The notes: generated by a model not told the origin, from the letters alone. A stretch of 52,184 nucleotides of DNA from SZAS-103 sp964640525 (GCA_964640525.1 CAZXGS010000015.1:1-52184), one strand, 5' to 3'; counted from the first letter of the stretch, positions 8,358 through 19,510 are shown. Numbers and translations: made by a program.

Positions 8358-9488
8358 ATGGACCGTATCCAGATCAAGAAGGGCAGCTCGCTCGCGAACG
8401 ATCCGAAGGCGGCGGTCGCCGACCTGGCGGAGCAGATCGCGCAGGACGGCACCTGTGTCGTCATCCTGTTCGCCTCGCCGCGCTACGATCTGGAGCAGTT
8501 GGGCGTCGCGATCCGCGAGCGCTTCGACTGCCCGGTGATCGGCTGCACCACCGCCGGCGAAATCGTCTCCGGCATCGGCTACATCGATGGCGGCCTGGTG
8601 GGCGTCTCGCTCGCTTCGGCCGAGCTGATCGTCCACATGCGGCTGATCACCGGACTCGATCGCTTCGATGTCCAGCGCAGTGCCGCCCTCGCCGAGGAAC
8701 TGCGCAGCGAGCTGCGCCTGAGCGATCGCTTCGATCCGGCCAAGATGTTCGGTCTGCTGCTGATCGATGGCATGTCGATGCTGGAGGAGCAGGTCACCGC
8801 CTCGCTGTATGGCAGCCTCGACGGTGTCTCGCTGATCGGCGGATCGGCCGGCGACGAGCTGAATTTCGGCAACACCCACGTTTATTTCGATGGCGCTTTC
8901 CACAGTGACGCCGCGTTGTTCTCGCTGTTCGAGACCGAGCTGCCTTTCCGGATCTTCCGCGTCCAGCACTTCGAGCCCACCGACACGCGGCTGGTCATCA
9001 CCGAGGCCGACGGCCTCAGCCGCACCGTCTCGGAGATCAACGGCGAGCCCGCCGCCGAGGAGTACGCGCGTGCGGTCGGACTCGAGGTCAAGGAACTCTC
9101 GCCGCAGGTGTTCGCTGCCTACCCGGTGATGCTGAAGATCAATGGCGAGTACTACGTGCGCTCGATCCAGAAGGTCAACCCGGACGGCAGCCTGACCTTT
9201 TTCTGCGCGATCGACAACGGCCTGGTGCTCACGGTCGCGCACGGCAGCGACCTGGTCGAGCACCTGCGGCAGAACCTCGCCGCGCTGCACGAGCAGATGC
9301 CGAACCTGAAGCTGTTGCTCGGCTGCGACTGCATCCTGCGACGGCTGGAGCTGGTGCAAAAGGGCACCCTTGCGGACGCCGGGGCCGCGATCAAGGACGC
9401 CCAGTTCATTGGCTTCTCGACCTACGGCGAGCAGTTCAACGGCATCCACGTCAACCAGACCCTGACCGGACTCGCGATCGGAGGCTGA
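8358..9488 (+). CDS. nosP: FIST-domain sensor protein, NosP-like
   Basis: A 376-residue cytoplasmic protein with FIST_N (CVVILFASPRYDLEQL, VIGCTTAGEI, about residues 35-230) and FIST_C (about 240-370, ending FSTYGEQFNGIHVNQTLTGLAIGG). FIST proteins bind small ligands. A subgroup, NosP, binds haem and nitric oxide and is encoded next to a soluble hybrid histidine kinase whose activity it controls. Here the next gene, 4 bases downstream, is exactly such a kinase, followed by a receiver-GGDEF gene, so the NosP assignment comes from domain content plus context. I did not identify the haem-ligating residue with certainty; a plain amino-acid-sensing FIST role remains possible. Confidence 0.75.
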   Translation: MDRIQIKKGSSLANDPKAAVADLAEQIAQDGTCVVILFASPRYDLEQLGVAIRERFDCPVIGCTTAGEIVSGIGYIDGGLVGVSLASAELIVHMRLITGLDRFDVQRSAALAEELRSELRLSDRFDPAKMFGLLLIDGMSMLEEQVTASLYGSLDGVSLIGGSAGDELNFGNTHVYFDGAFHSDAALFSLFETELPFRIFRVQHFEPTDTRLVITEADGLSRTVSEINGEPAAEEYARAVGLEVKELSPQVFAAYPVMLKINGEYYVRSIQKVNPDGSLTFFCAIDNGLVLTVAHGSDLVEHLRQNLAALHEQMPNLKLLLGCDCILRRLELVQKGTLADAGAAIKDAQFIGFSTYGEQFNGIHVNQTLTGLAIGG

Positions 9489-9492
9489 GTCG

Positions 9493-11994
<2,502 letters not shown>

Positions 11995-12028
11995 TCTCAT
12001 CGCCAGCACACCGCAGGTAACCACCCGC

Positions 12029-12955
12029 ATGAACGCACAACCTCCGGCAACGAAAATTCTGGTCGTCGACGATGACCCGGGCAACGTCGAACTACTCGCC
12101 GGAATCTTCGAGGACGACTACGAGGTGCTGTTCGCCACCCACGGCGAACGCGCCCTGCAGCTGGCGCGCGAGACGAAACCGGAAGCCATCCTGCTGGACG
12201 TGCTGATGCCGGGAATGGACGGCTTCGAGGTGTGCCGACGGCTGAAGGCGGCACGCAGTACTGCCAGCATCCCGGTGATCTTCGTCACCGGGGTGGGCGA
12301 TCTGGACGCCGAAGTGCGCGGGCTCGAACTGGGCGCGGCCGACTACGTGGCCAAGCCGATCAACCCGCCGGTGGTGCGCCTGCGCGTGCGCAACCAGATC
12401 GAGCTCAAGTGCGCACGCGATCAGCTCACCCGCCTGGCATTCACCGACGGACTCACCGGCATCGCCAACCGCCGCTACTTCGACGACGCGCTGGCGCAGG
12501 AGTGCTCCCGGCACACGGGCGACGGCACCGAGCTGTCGTTGATCCTGCTCGATATCGACCACTTCAAGGCCTACAACGACAACTACGGGCACCTGCAGGG
12601 CGATGACTGCCTGCGCGCGGTCGCGCGCGCCGTCGACCGCTGCGCCACCCTGGCGGGCGATCTCGCGGCGCGCTACGGCGGCGAGGAGTTCGCGGTGGTG
12701 CTGCCGGCGACCGACGCCGAGCGCGCCACCCGGATCGGTGAGCAAATCCGTGCCTCGATCGCGGCACTCGGGCTCGAACACAAGTTCTCATCGGTTGCAC
12801 CGCACATCAGCGTGAGCGTGGGTGTGGCCACCTTGCAGTGCGCGGCTGGACGCTCGCCGCTGCACGTGTTGGCACGCGCGGACGAGCTGCTCTACCGCGC
12901 CAAGGAACAGGGACGCAATCGGGTCGTCAGTGACCGCGGCAACCGGTCTGCTTGA
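12029..12955 (+). CDS. Receiver-GGDEF response regulator (diguanylate cyclase)
   Basis: A 308-residue PleD-like output protein. The receiver (residues 9-125) has the acidic cluster VVDDD, phospho-acceptor D57 (ILLDVLMPGMDG) and the AKPINPP Lys loop. The GGDEF domain (about 145-300) has an intact active site RYGGEEF (GGEEF 217-221) and the DIDHFKAYND substrate loop, so it should make c-di-GMP. The product-inhibition site is altered: the usual RxxD reads LAGD (208-211), so feedback inhibition through the I-site is probably lost. It starts 34 bases after the kinase gene and is the natural phosphate acceptor of that kinase's HPt domain. Confidence 0.9.
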   Translation: MNAQPPATKILVVDDDPGNVELLAGIFEDDYEVLFATHGERALQLARETKPEAILLDVLMPGMDGFEVCRRLKAARSTASIPVIFVTGVGDLDAEVRGLELGAADYVAKPINPPVVRLRVRNQIELKCARDQLTRLAFTDGLTGIANRRYFDDALAQECSRHTGDGTELSLILLDIDHFKAYNDNYGHLQGDDCLRAVARAVDRCATLAGDLAARYGGEEFAVVLPATDAERATRIGEQIRASIAALGLEHKFSSVAPHISVSVGVATLQCAAGRSPLHVLARADELLYRAKEQGRNRVVSDRGNRSA

Positions 12956-13181
12956 CGCGGCTCGCACACCCTGCAGAACGTCGTAGCCGAGCACCCGCAG
13001 CGCAGGCATTCAGCAAGCGCCGCGCGGATCTGCTCGGGAAGCAAGCGGTCCTGTGCTTCGAAAGCTGGTTCCGCTGCGTGCGCGGCTACACCCGTGGGAA
13101 CCTGTTGAAACCAAACAACCGCGAAATGGATCGTGAATCAGTCATCGGATTCCCCGCAATGCAATCCAAACGAGGTGTCAG
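12956..13181 (+). other. Spacer before the Sel1-like gene
   Basis: This 226-base spacer ends the conserved GC-rich signalling operon; from about 13100 onward A/T-rich codons become more common. I see no terminator hairpin, small gene or repeat that I can support. Confidence 0.4.
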
Positions 13182-14186
13182 GTGTCGAGCCGCAACCGTG
13201 CCTTTTCGATCGTGGTGATCGGAGCCATTGCCGCCGGCACCATTCTTTTGCTGTATTACAAGGCCAAGCCGGTTGTGCGGATGACCGATCTTGTGCGCCA
13301 CGCGGCTGTACGCCCCGCGAACACCGTTTCGATTCGCAAGCGTCCATCCGATGTTTCAAAGGGCGATGCAAGCGACGGCAGGCACGGCGCCTCGATGGGG
13401 ACTTTGTCACGTTCAGCGCATTTTTTTCCCGCGCAGACCCCCGTTGCGCAGATGTATGACGCCCTCAAGCAGGCGGCAGATGCCGGCAATCCTCGCGCAC
13501 AATGCCGACTTGGCGCTGAACTCGGAAGGTGCGCGGCCGTCCTGGAGAAAGAGCGGCTTTTGGATGAGAAAATTGCAAATGCGTCCATGCTCAAAGCGCA
13601 CTCCACGGCCGAGCAGGGCGCGGTGCGGGAAATTGCTGCGGAAACACAAGCGCTTTCGCAACTGGCCGGCGTTTGCCGGGGTGTCACGCCCGAGCAGGCG
13701 CGCAACGGTTGGAAATACGAGTTCCGCGCGGCAAAGCATGGCAACGTGCAGGCGATGCTGGCTTTTTCGATCAACCCTCCGCTCAGCGAATCCAATTTTT
13801 CCGGCGATTTGGAGGGATGGAAGGCCTATCGCGACAACGCGGTGGCCATGCTTGAGCAGGCGGCACGCAAGGGAAGCCCGCTGGCGTTCAATCAATTGGC
13901 ATGGATTTACGCGAACTACCCGATCGCTGGCGGCTCTCCTCTTGTCCCCAAGGATCCTGCTCGGGCGATTGCCAATGCGACGGTTGCACGGATGTTTGCG
14001 GACGAGTCGTCTTCAAGACAACTGCAACGGATGATGGCGCGCTTGCAAAGTGAAGCCGGGCTCGACGCCACGCAAACTGCTGCTGCAGTGGTCGTGAACA
14101 TGCAGGCGTCAATGAACATGCAGCCAGGCGCTCGGGTGAACTTCGTGGACAATTCGTTTCCGCTGCCGGAAGACTGTGACAAGTAG
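13182..14186 (+). CDS. Membrane-anchored Sel1/TPR-like protein of unknown function
   Basis: A 334-residue protein beginning at a GTG codon, with a basic head and one N-terminal membrane helix (AFSIVVIGAIAAGTILLLYY), which predicts a periplasm-facing anchored protein. The soluble part is helical. Two segments resemble Sel1-type repeats: DALKQAADAGNPRAQCRLGAEL and MLEQAARKGSPLAFNQLAWIY (each a helix pair with A-x-x-G-x-x-x-A spacing). Three Cys pairs could form disulfides. Codon use is richer in A/T (AAA, TTT, AAT) than in the flanking genes, suggesting a different origin. I do not recognise the function; Sel1 proteins often act as scaffolds in signalling or secretion. Confidence 0.65.
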   Translation: MSSRNRAFSIVVIGAIAAGTILLLYYKAKPVVRMTDLVRHAAVRPANTVSIRKRPSDVSKGDASDGRHGASMGTLSRSAHFFPAQTPVAQMYDALKQAADAGNPRAQCRLGAELGRCAAVLEKERLLDEKIANASMLKAHSTAEQGAVREIAAETQALSQLAGVCRGVTPEQARNGWKYEFRAAKHGNVQAMLAFSINPPLSESNFSGDLEGWKAYRDNAVAMLEQAARKGSPLAFNQLAWIYANYPIAGGSPLVPKDPARAIANATVARMFADESSSRQLQRMMARLQSEAGLDATQTAAAVVVNMQASMNMQPGARVNFVDNSFPLPEDCDK

Positions 14187-14270
14187 CAGCGGAGAGCTGC
14201 AACGAAACGGGCCATTTCGGAGTGTGCCGCCGGGGCGGGAAGTCCGGTGCGCCAAGGGAATGCCGGCAAC

Positions 14271-14460
14271 TCACTTCACCGGCCACTTGCCCAGCTTGCG
14301 GGCCAGCGTGCGGCGGTGCATGCCGAGCCGGCGCGCGGTCTCGGAGACGTTGAAGGCGGTGGCGGCCAGCATTTCGCGGATGCGTTCCCATTCCAGCGTC
14401 TTGATCGAGGTTGGCCGGGCAGCCAGGTCCACCTCTACGCTGTCCTCGGCTCGGCCATAG
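14271..14460 (-). pseudogene. DNA-binding tail of a RegA/PrrA/ActR-like response regulator, receiver missing
   Basis: The minus strand encodes LEWERIREMLAATAFNVSE then TARRLGMHRRTLARKLGKW and stops. This is the Fis-type helix-turn-helix that closes redox regulators of the RegA/PrrA/ActR family, with the invariant GMHRRTLxRKL. In the family this tail follows a receiver of about 120 residues, but upstream of about 14460 no receiver motifs (DD pair, phospho-Asp, Lys loop) can be read, and the DNA there matches a helicase on the other strand instead. The HTH itself is intact, so a short DNA-binding peptide could in principle still be made, but no start codon with a ribosome-binding site is evident. 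Confidence 0.7.
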
Positions 14461-14522
14461 GTCAGCCGGCCAGAAGCAGCCGTTGATACCGACGGGACGG
14501 AAAGTCCGCCGCATGAAGCCCC

Positions 14523-15065
14523 TTGCTCAGCGTCGCTACGACGATGGAGGCCTGCGCCGATATCGGCTCCCTGCTCGGCAGGACGATGACGAACATGCCA
14601 CCAATGCGCTGCAACCAACTTCGACGATCAGCAGCGCCTGGGCCGCGCCGGGGCGGACGGCGTGGTGCACCAAGGTCCATGGCGCCCACGCTGTGCAGAG
14701 GCCGAAGCCATGACGACGCCTACTTTCAGCGTCCGGAGCGGATCACAGGCGATCCGCCGCCGGCGCCGTACGTCGATACGAGCAGGGCGCAGATCCTCCG
14801 GCGCGTGCTGACAGAGGAAGTTCTGCGAAGGGCATTTGCGGCACTCGGGCTTTTCGCGACCACTTCTGGCGACAGCGTGCATGGCGAGTTCGGTGAGGCT
14901 TCGGGCTGGATACTGCCGCCAACCAACCAGCCAACAGGCTACGCAGGCACCACGGGTGAAGCGCCTCCCGCCAGAAGCATGCGGAAGCGCTTCGCAACGG
15001 AGAAGCCGGTCAACGAGGAATCAAGGCCAGCTCCGACCGCAGCCACGAAGACGACACGACGCTGA
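14523..15065 (+). pseudogene. Fragment of a large DEAD/DEAH-box helicase (COG1205/DUF1998-associated type)
   Basis: From 14523 the frame reads SVATTMEACADIGSLLG (motif V, TTMEAGVDIG in family members) and MTNMPPMR. It then shifts frame so that motif VI, QQRLGRAG, appears at 14629-14652. It returns to the first frame with RRGAPRSMAPTLCRGRSHDDAYF, PERITGDPPPAPYVDTSRAQIL and DSVHGEFGEASGW (to about 14909). Such strings in order match the second RecA domain and following segment of big SF2 helicases. Compensating frameshifts break motif VI, all upstream motifs (I, II, III) are absent, and after 14910 no similarity is visible although the frame stays open to 15065. It is a relic, not a working gene. 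Confidence 0.65.
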
Positions 15066-15310
15066 TCAGATGCCAGAATGGCCGGATCAATTCGCGACGT
15101 GCGTTCGATCCGATCGAGATTCGCAGCCAGAGGCCGGACCGTGGTCGGCACTGGGTTTGTCGGGAAGCCCGCCGGGAAGCCATTTGAAGGGATCGTCGAT
15201 CCTGCGGACCATTTCCGGGGATAGGCGATGGGTCGCACCTGCATGCCGTCGATCGTCCCATGGGAATCGACGGTGGCCGGTTTTCGGAATCACCCAATCG
15301 AGGCATGGGC
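15066..15310. other. Unassigned spacer
   Basis: Between the helicase fragment and the protease start I see no gene, RNA or repeat that can be supported. It probably contains the protease promoter; a GAGG at 15299-15302 precedes ATG 15311. Confidence 0.4.
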
Positions 15311-16966
15311 ATGAGCATTCGTTCGAACAGGCAGCATGGATTCCGTCGGGCTGCGGCGCTGGCTCTCGCGCTGGGCGCCTCGTCCTGTGGATCGGCAGCA
15401 GCCGGCCCGGCCACGGTTTCTGCGGCGACCCGCTTGCAGCAGGGGGATGCCGTCATCGGCGCGTTGCCGATGGACGCGCCGATGCATGTGGTGGTCGGGT
15501 TGAAGATGCGTGATCGTGCGGCGCTGGTGGACTTGGTGAATGCGCAGGCGCGCGCGCAGAAGGACGGGCAGGCGATCGAACGGCTCTCCCGCACGCAGGT
15601 GATGTCCCGTTTTGCCCCGACCCAGGCCCAGGCCGATGCGGTCGCCGCTTACCTGCGTGCGCACGGATTCGAAAACGTGGTGATTTCGCCGAGCCGGATG
15701 CTGGTGTCCGCCGATGGTTCGGCACGCACGGCGCGGGCCGCGTTTTCAACCACGTTTGCGCGGGTACGCACGCAAGACGGCCGACTCGCTTACGCCAATA
15801 CCTTGCCGGCACACGTACCGGCCACACTCGGCGACAAGGTCATGGCCGTGCTTGGCTTGCAGACCGTGCACGTTCCGGCATCGCAATTGTGGCGCTTCCC
15901 GCCGAACGGATCCAGCGTGATGAATGCGGTCACGCATGATCCGGTCAACTTCCCGGCGATCTATTCGGTCGGTACCGGCGCGGCGGCCGCCGCGATACCG
16001 GTTGGCATCGTCACCGAGGGTGACCTGACCCAAGTCCGGCGCGACCTGAATACGTTCACCGACCGCCACGGGATGCCCAGGGTAGTCAACGAGATTGTCA
16101 ACACCGGCGGGGCCAGTTCGGATGCCAGCAACGGTGGCGAATGGAGCACAGACAGCCAAGCTCTGATCGGGATGGCTGGGGGGGTCTCCAAGCTCTATTT
16201 CTACGACATGCCCGGGATGGAAAATGCCGACCTGACCGCGAATTTCGACACCATCGTCAACGCCAACGCGGCCAGAGTGATCAATGTCTCGCTGGGCGAA
16301 TGCGAGCATTTCACCGACTTCGTCGAACACGGTGGCGATGGTTCTGCTGCAGTGGCCGACGGTCTGTTCCTGACCGCGGTGGCACAGGGACAAACCTTCG
16401 TGGTTTCCTCCGGCGATACCGGCGCGGACGCTTGTGGCACCGGTACCGCTGACGCCAATTGGCCAGCCAATTCACCGTGGGTGGTCGCGGTCGGCGGTAC
16501 GCACCTTGACACCAGCGGCCCCAATTGGACCGCTGAACGGGCATGGTCCTACTCCGGCGGTGCCGAGAGCATCGAAGACAAGCCGGCGTGGCAGGGGACG
16601 ATCACACTGCCTGGCACCATCACGGCACGGGCAGTTCCTGATGTCAGTTACGACGCGGATCCGGCCTCCGGTGCGTGGATTTTTGTCGATGGATCGCTTC
16701 AGCGCGTCGGTGGAACCAGCCTGTCGGCGCCGCTCTTCGCGGGTGCCTCGGCGCGCGTCCTGCAGGCCAGACGGACGATCGGATTTGCCGGTCCGCTGAT
16801 CTACGCGCTTCCGGCGGCTGATTTTCACGACATCGTTGCGGGCAACAACAGGGCCGGGGAGTCCGGCGTCGGCTATGACGCGGGCGCTGGCTACGATTTT
16901 CCCAGCGGTCGCGGCAGCATGAAGATTGCCGACGTCGTGCGGGATGTCTCCGGGCTCGCCTGGTAG
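15311..16966 (+). CDS. S53 family serine-carboxyl peptidase (sedolisin/pseudomonalisin type)
   Basis: A 551-residue secreted protease precursor. The start at 15311 (ATGs at 15305 and 15260 are alternatives) gives a signal peptide, MSIRSNRQHGFRRAAALALA. A pro-domain (about 40-210, with FAPTQAQADAVAAYLRAHGF) follows, then the catalytic domain. The catalytic triad is visible: E277 and D281 in GGEWSTDSQ and S470 in GGTSLSAP, with the oxyanion Asp D369 in SSGDTGA; FHDIVAGNN and GYDAGAGYD near the end are the usual calcium site. Enzymes of this family work extracellularly at acid pH. The gene ends in TAG immediately before an in-frame accessory domain (see next entry), but the protease unit itself appears complete. 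Confidence 0.85.
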   Translation: MSIRSNRQHGFRRAAALALALGASSCGSAAAGPATVSAATRLQQGDAVIGALPMDAPMHVVVGLKMRDRAALVDLVNAQARAQKDGQAIERLSRTQVMSRFAPTQAQADAVAAYLRAHGFENVVISPSRMLVSADGSARTARAAFSTTFARVRTQDGRLAYANTLPAHVPATLGDKVMAVLGLQTVHVPASQLWRFPPNGSSVMNAVTHDPVNFPAIYSVGTGAAAAAIPVGIVTEGDLTQVRRDLNTFTDRHGMPRVVNEIVNTGGASSDASNGGEWSTDSQALIGMAGGVSKLYFYDMPGMENADLTANFDTIVNANAARVINVSLGECEHFTDFVEHGGDGSAAVADGLFLTAVAQGQTFVVSSGDTGADACGTGTADANWPANSPWVVAVGGTHLDTSGPNWTAERAWSYSGGAESIEDKPAWQGTITLPGTITARAVPDVSYDADPASGAWIFVDGSLQRVGGTSLSAPLFAGASARVLQARRTIGFAGPLIYALPAADFHDIVAGNNRAGESGVGYDAGAGYDFPSGRGSMKIADVVRDVSGLAW

Positions 16967-17422
16967 TTGATCCAAGACTCGGGTTTCGAGTCGTCTACGT
17001 CCGTCGCCTGGCGCCTGCATCCGGCGTCGGTACGCGTCCACGACGCGGCTGCCGCGCACGGCGGCCAGTACTACCTGCAGCTTGGCGGGCGGTCCTCGGT
17101 CACCAAATGGGTGAGCCAGATGGTGACGATCCCGGCCAACAAGACGCTGGCCTCCCTGCGGTTTTATCTGGCCACGACCACGGCCGATCACAACGATCCA
17201 GCCGACGATATCCTCTACGTCGGCATGTGTACTAACGATGGCGGCATGCCTGTCACGTTCCAGACCTACTCCAACCTGGAACCCAGCAACGGTTACGTGC
17301 TCAAGACCATCGATTTGAGCGATTACGTCGGCAGAAAAATCCAAATCTGCTTTTCCGGGAGCAATCACCAATCTCCGGTGACGAAATGGAAACTCGATGA
17401 CGTGACCCTCACGGTGGAGTGA
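16967..17422 (+). pseudogene. C-terminal accessory domain of the S53 protease, cut off by an in-frame TAG
   Basis: The frame of the protease continues without any gap after the TAG at 16964-16966 as LIQDSGFESSTSVAWRL and stays open for 151 codons. The domain is beta-rich (YYLQLGG, VTIPANKTLASLRFYL, LKTIDLSDYVGRKIQICFSG, WKLDDVTLTVE) and resembles the carbohydrate-binding-like or P-domain-like modules found at the C-terminus of secreted proteases. It has no ribosome-binding site or ATG of its own; a TTG directly follows the stop. Conservation of the frame implies recent loss by one mutation, or occasional read-through. Confidence 0.7.
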
Positions 17423-17477
17423 TCGTTCGCAACCACGAGCGTTTCGCGCAGGCTTGCTGCGACCGGCGCGCGGGCCG

Positions 17478-19244
17478 TCAATCCGCCGGCGTGGCGACCG
17501 GCTCGCGTTGGCTGCGGCGGCGATTGTCGACCGTACCCAGCCATTTTTCGATCTGCGTCCGCTCGCGTGCACGCAGCAACGAGCGGACCCGGCTGCGCAA
17601 CACCCCAAGCTCGCTGTCGCGGATGATCTGGCGGACTTCCAGCAAGGTCGATGGGTGCAGGCTGAAATCGGTCAGTCCCAGCGCCAGCAGCAGGCGTGTG
17701 AAGCGCACGTCGCCGGCCATTTCCCCGCACACCGCCACCGGCATGCCGCGCTTCTGACCGAGGCAGATCAGGTCGTGCAGCAGGCGCAGGAAGGCCGGGT
17801 GCAGCGGCGAGTACAGGTCGGACAAGGCCTCGTTGTCGCGGTCGGCGGCCAGCATGTACTGCATCAGGTCGTTGGTGCCGATGGAGATGAAGTCCACCTG
17901 GTCGATGAAGGCATCCAGCGCGAACGCGGCCGCGGGGACCTCGATCATCGCGCCGATGTCGAACTGGTCGGCGATCTCGTGGCCTTCGGTGCGCAGGTCG
18001 CGGGCGTGCTCATGGACCAGTGCGCGCACCGCGACCATCTCCTCGCGACGGCTGACCATCGGTACCAGGATGCGCACCGCGCCGTAGCCGGAGGCGCGCA
18101 GGATCGCCCGCAGCTGGATGTCGAACAACGCGCGCCGCGCCAGCGACAGGCGCACGCCGCGCAGACCGAGCGCCGGATTGGGCTCGTCGCGCAGGGCCAC
18201 GCCGGTGCCGTCGGCCTTGTCGGCACCCAGGTCGAGGGTGCGGATCGTCACCGGGCGGCCGTTCATGCCCAGCACGAGGTCGCGGTAGGCGCGGAACTGC
18301 TCGTCCTCGTCGGGCAGGTGCTGGCGTTGCAGGAACAGGAACTCGGTGCGGTACAGGCCGACCCCGGATGCGCCCAGGGCGTGCGCCTCGGCGACGTCCT
18401 CGCGCGATTCGGCGTTGGCATGCAGGCGGATGTCCACGCCGTCGAGGGTGCGGGTGTCGGCATGGCGCAACTTGATCAGTGCGCGCATCTCGCGCTGCAC
18501 CTCGCGCTGGCGCAGGCGGTAGCGGCGCAGGTCGTCGGCGCCGGGTTCGCGGATCACCTCGCCGATGCTGCCGTCCACCATCAACGCGTCGCCGTCGTTG
18601 ATCCGCGTCAGCGCCTCGTGGGTGCCCACGACGAGCGGCATGTGCAGGCTGCGGGCCAGGATCGCGCTGTGCGATAGCGTGCTGCCGGTGGAGGTGACGA
18701 TCGCCACCACGCCGCGCGCCTGCAGTTGCGCCAGTTCGGCCGGGCCAACCGTGTCGGTGACCAGGATCTCGCCGGCGATGCCCGCGGGCGAAGCGCTGCC
18801 TCCGCGGTGCAGGGCGGCGCGCACGCGTCCGACGACGTGCTCGATGTCCTCGCGGCGGCTGCGGAAGTACGGGTCGTCCATGCCGTCGAACACCGCGACC
18901 AGTTTGTCGCGTTGCAATCGCAGCGCGTATTCGGCGCTGTAGTGGCCGGTCCGCACCAGCACATCCAGGCCGTTGAGCAGCTCAGGGTCGTCGAGGATCA
19001 GGGCGTGGATGTCGAGGAATTCGCCCAGTTCGTGGGCCAGCGCACCGTGCAGGCGCTCGCGCAGGCCGCGCAGTTCATCGCGCGCAGCGGTGATCGCCTT
19101 GTGCAGGCGCTCGACTTCGGCATTGACCTCGGTATCCGGGATGGTCTGCTCGACGGTGTCCAGCGCATGCGCCAATCGCAACCGCGCGCGACCGAGCGCG
19201 ATTCCTCGGGAGGCGCCCATGCCGGACAGCGTCAATCGCATCAA
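17478..19244 (-). CDS. ptsI: Phosphoenolpyruvate-protein phosphotransferase, PTS Enzyme I
   Basis: A 588-residue Enzyme I that takes phosphate from PEP and passes it to HPr. The N-terminal phospho-histidine domain has H192 in GSTLSHSAILARSL; the C-terminal PEP-binding barrel has RTEFLFLQR, the DKADGTG segment, SIGTNDLMQY and the catalytic Cys in VAVCGEMAGD. There is no GAF domain, so it is PtsI rather than the nitrogen-type PtsP. Its ATG overlaps the HPr stop (ATGA), so the two are translationally coupled. No sugar permease (EIIB/EIIC) is in the window, which fits a purely regulatory PTS. Confidence 0.95.
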   Translation of the reverse strand: MMRLTLSGMGASRGIALGRARLRLAHALDTVEQTIPDTEVNAEVERLHKAITAARDELRGLRERLHGALAHELGEFLDIHALILDDPELLNGLDVLVRTGHYSAEYALRLQRDKLVAVFDGMDDPYFRSRREDIEHVVGRVRAALHRGGSASPAGIAGEILVTDTVGPAELAQLQARGVVAIVTSTGSTLSHSAILARSLHMPLVVGTHEALTRINDGDALMVDGSIGEVIREPGADDLRRYRLRQREVQREMRALIKLRHADTRTLDGVDIRLHANAESREDVAEAHALGASGVGLYRTEFLFLQRQHLPDEDEQFRAYRDLVLGMNGRPVTIRTLDLGADKADGTGVALRDEPNPALGLRGVRLSLARRALFDIQLRAILRASGYGAVRILVPMVSRREEMVAVRALVHEHARDLRTEGHEIADQFDIGAMIEVPAAAFALDAFIDQVDFISIGTNDLMQYMLAADRDNEALSDLYSPLHPAFLRLLHDLICLGQKRGMPVAVCGEMAGDVRFTRLLLALGLTDFSLHPSTLLEVRQIIRDSELGVLRSRVRSLLRARERTQIEKWLGTVDNRRRSQREPVATPAD

Positions 19245-19510
19245 CTGCCCTCGTCGAAGTTGCGCGCGAACAATCCCGCCCCCGCCTCCAGCGCCGCCGC
19301 TTCGTCCTCGCCTTGGGTTCGCAGGGTGACCTTGCTGCCCACGCCTGCGGCCAGCAGCAGCACGCCCATGATGCTCTTGGCATTGACCTCGCGGCCATTG
19401 CGCACCAGGAAGGCCTCGCTGCGGAAACCGGAAAGCACCTGCACCAGCTTGGCGGAGGCGCGCGCGTGCAGGCCGAGCTTGTTGGTGATGGTGATTTCGC
19501 GTTCGAGCAT
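19241..19510 (-). CDS. ptsH: Phosphocarrier protein HPr
   Basis: An 89-residue HPr. H15 in LGLHARASAK receives phosphate from Enzyme I, and S46 in NAKSIMGVLLLAA is the target of HPr kinase, whose gene is two genes upstream. The start at 19510 is the only one that fits the family length; an in-frame ATG 33 codons earlier gives an unconserved extension. The 165-base spacer to the EIIA gene shows no clear promoter or hairpin, so co-transcription is likely. Confidence 0.95.
   Translation of the reverse strand: MLEREITITNKLGLHARASAKLVQVLSGFRSEAFLVRNGREVNAKSIMGVLLLAAGVGSKVTLRTQGEDEAAALEAGAGLFARNFDEGS

Noticed and set aside
14462..14689. A possible receiver remnant on the minus strand (MFVIVLPSREPISAQASIVV)
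   Set aside because: The resemblance is faint, lacks phospho-Asp and Lys, and the same DNA fits helicase motifs V and VI much better on the plus strand.
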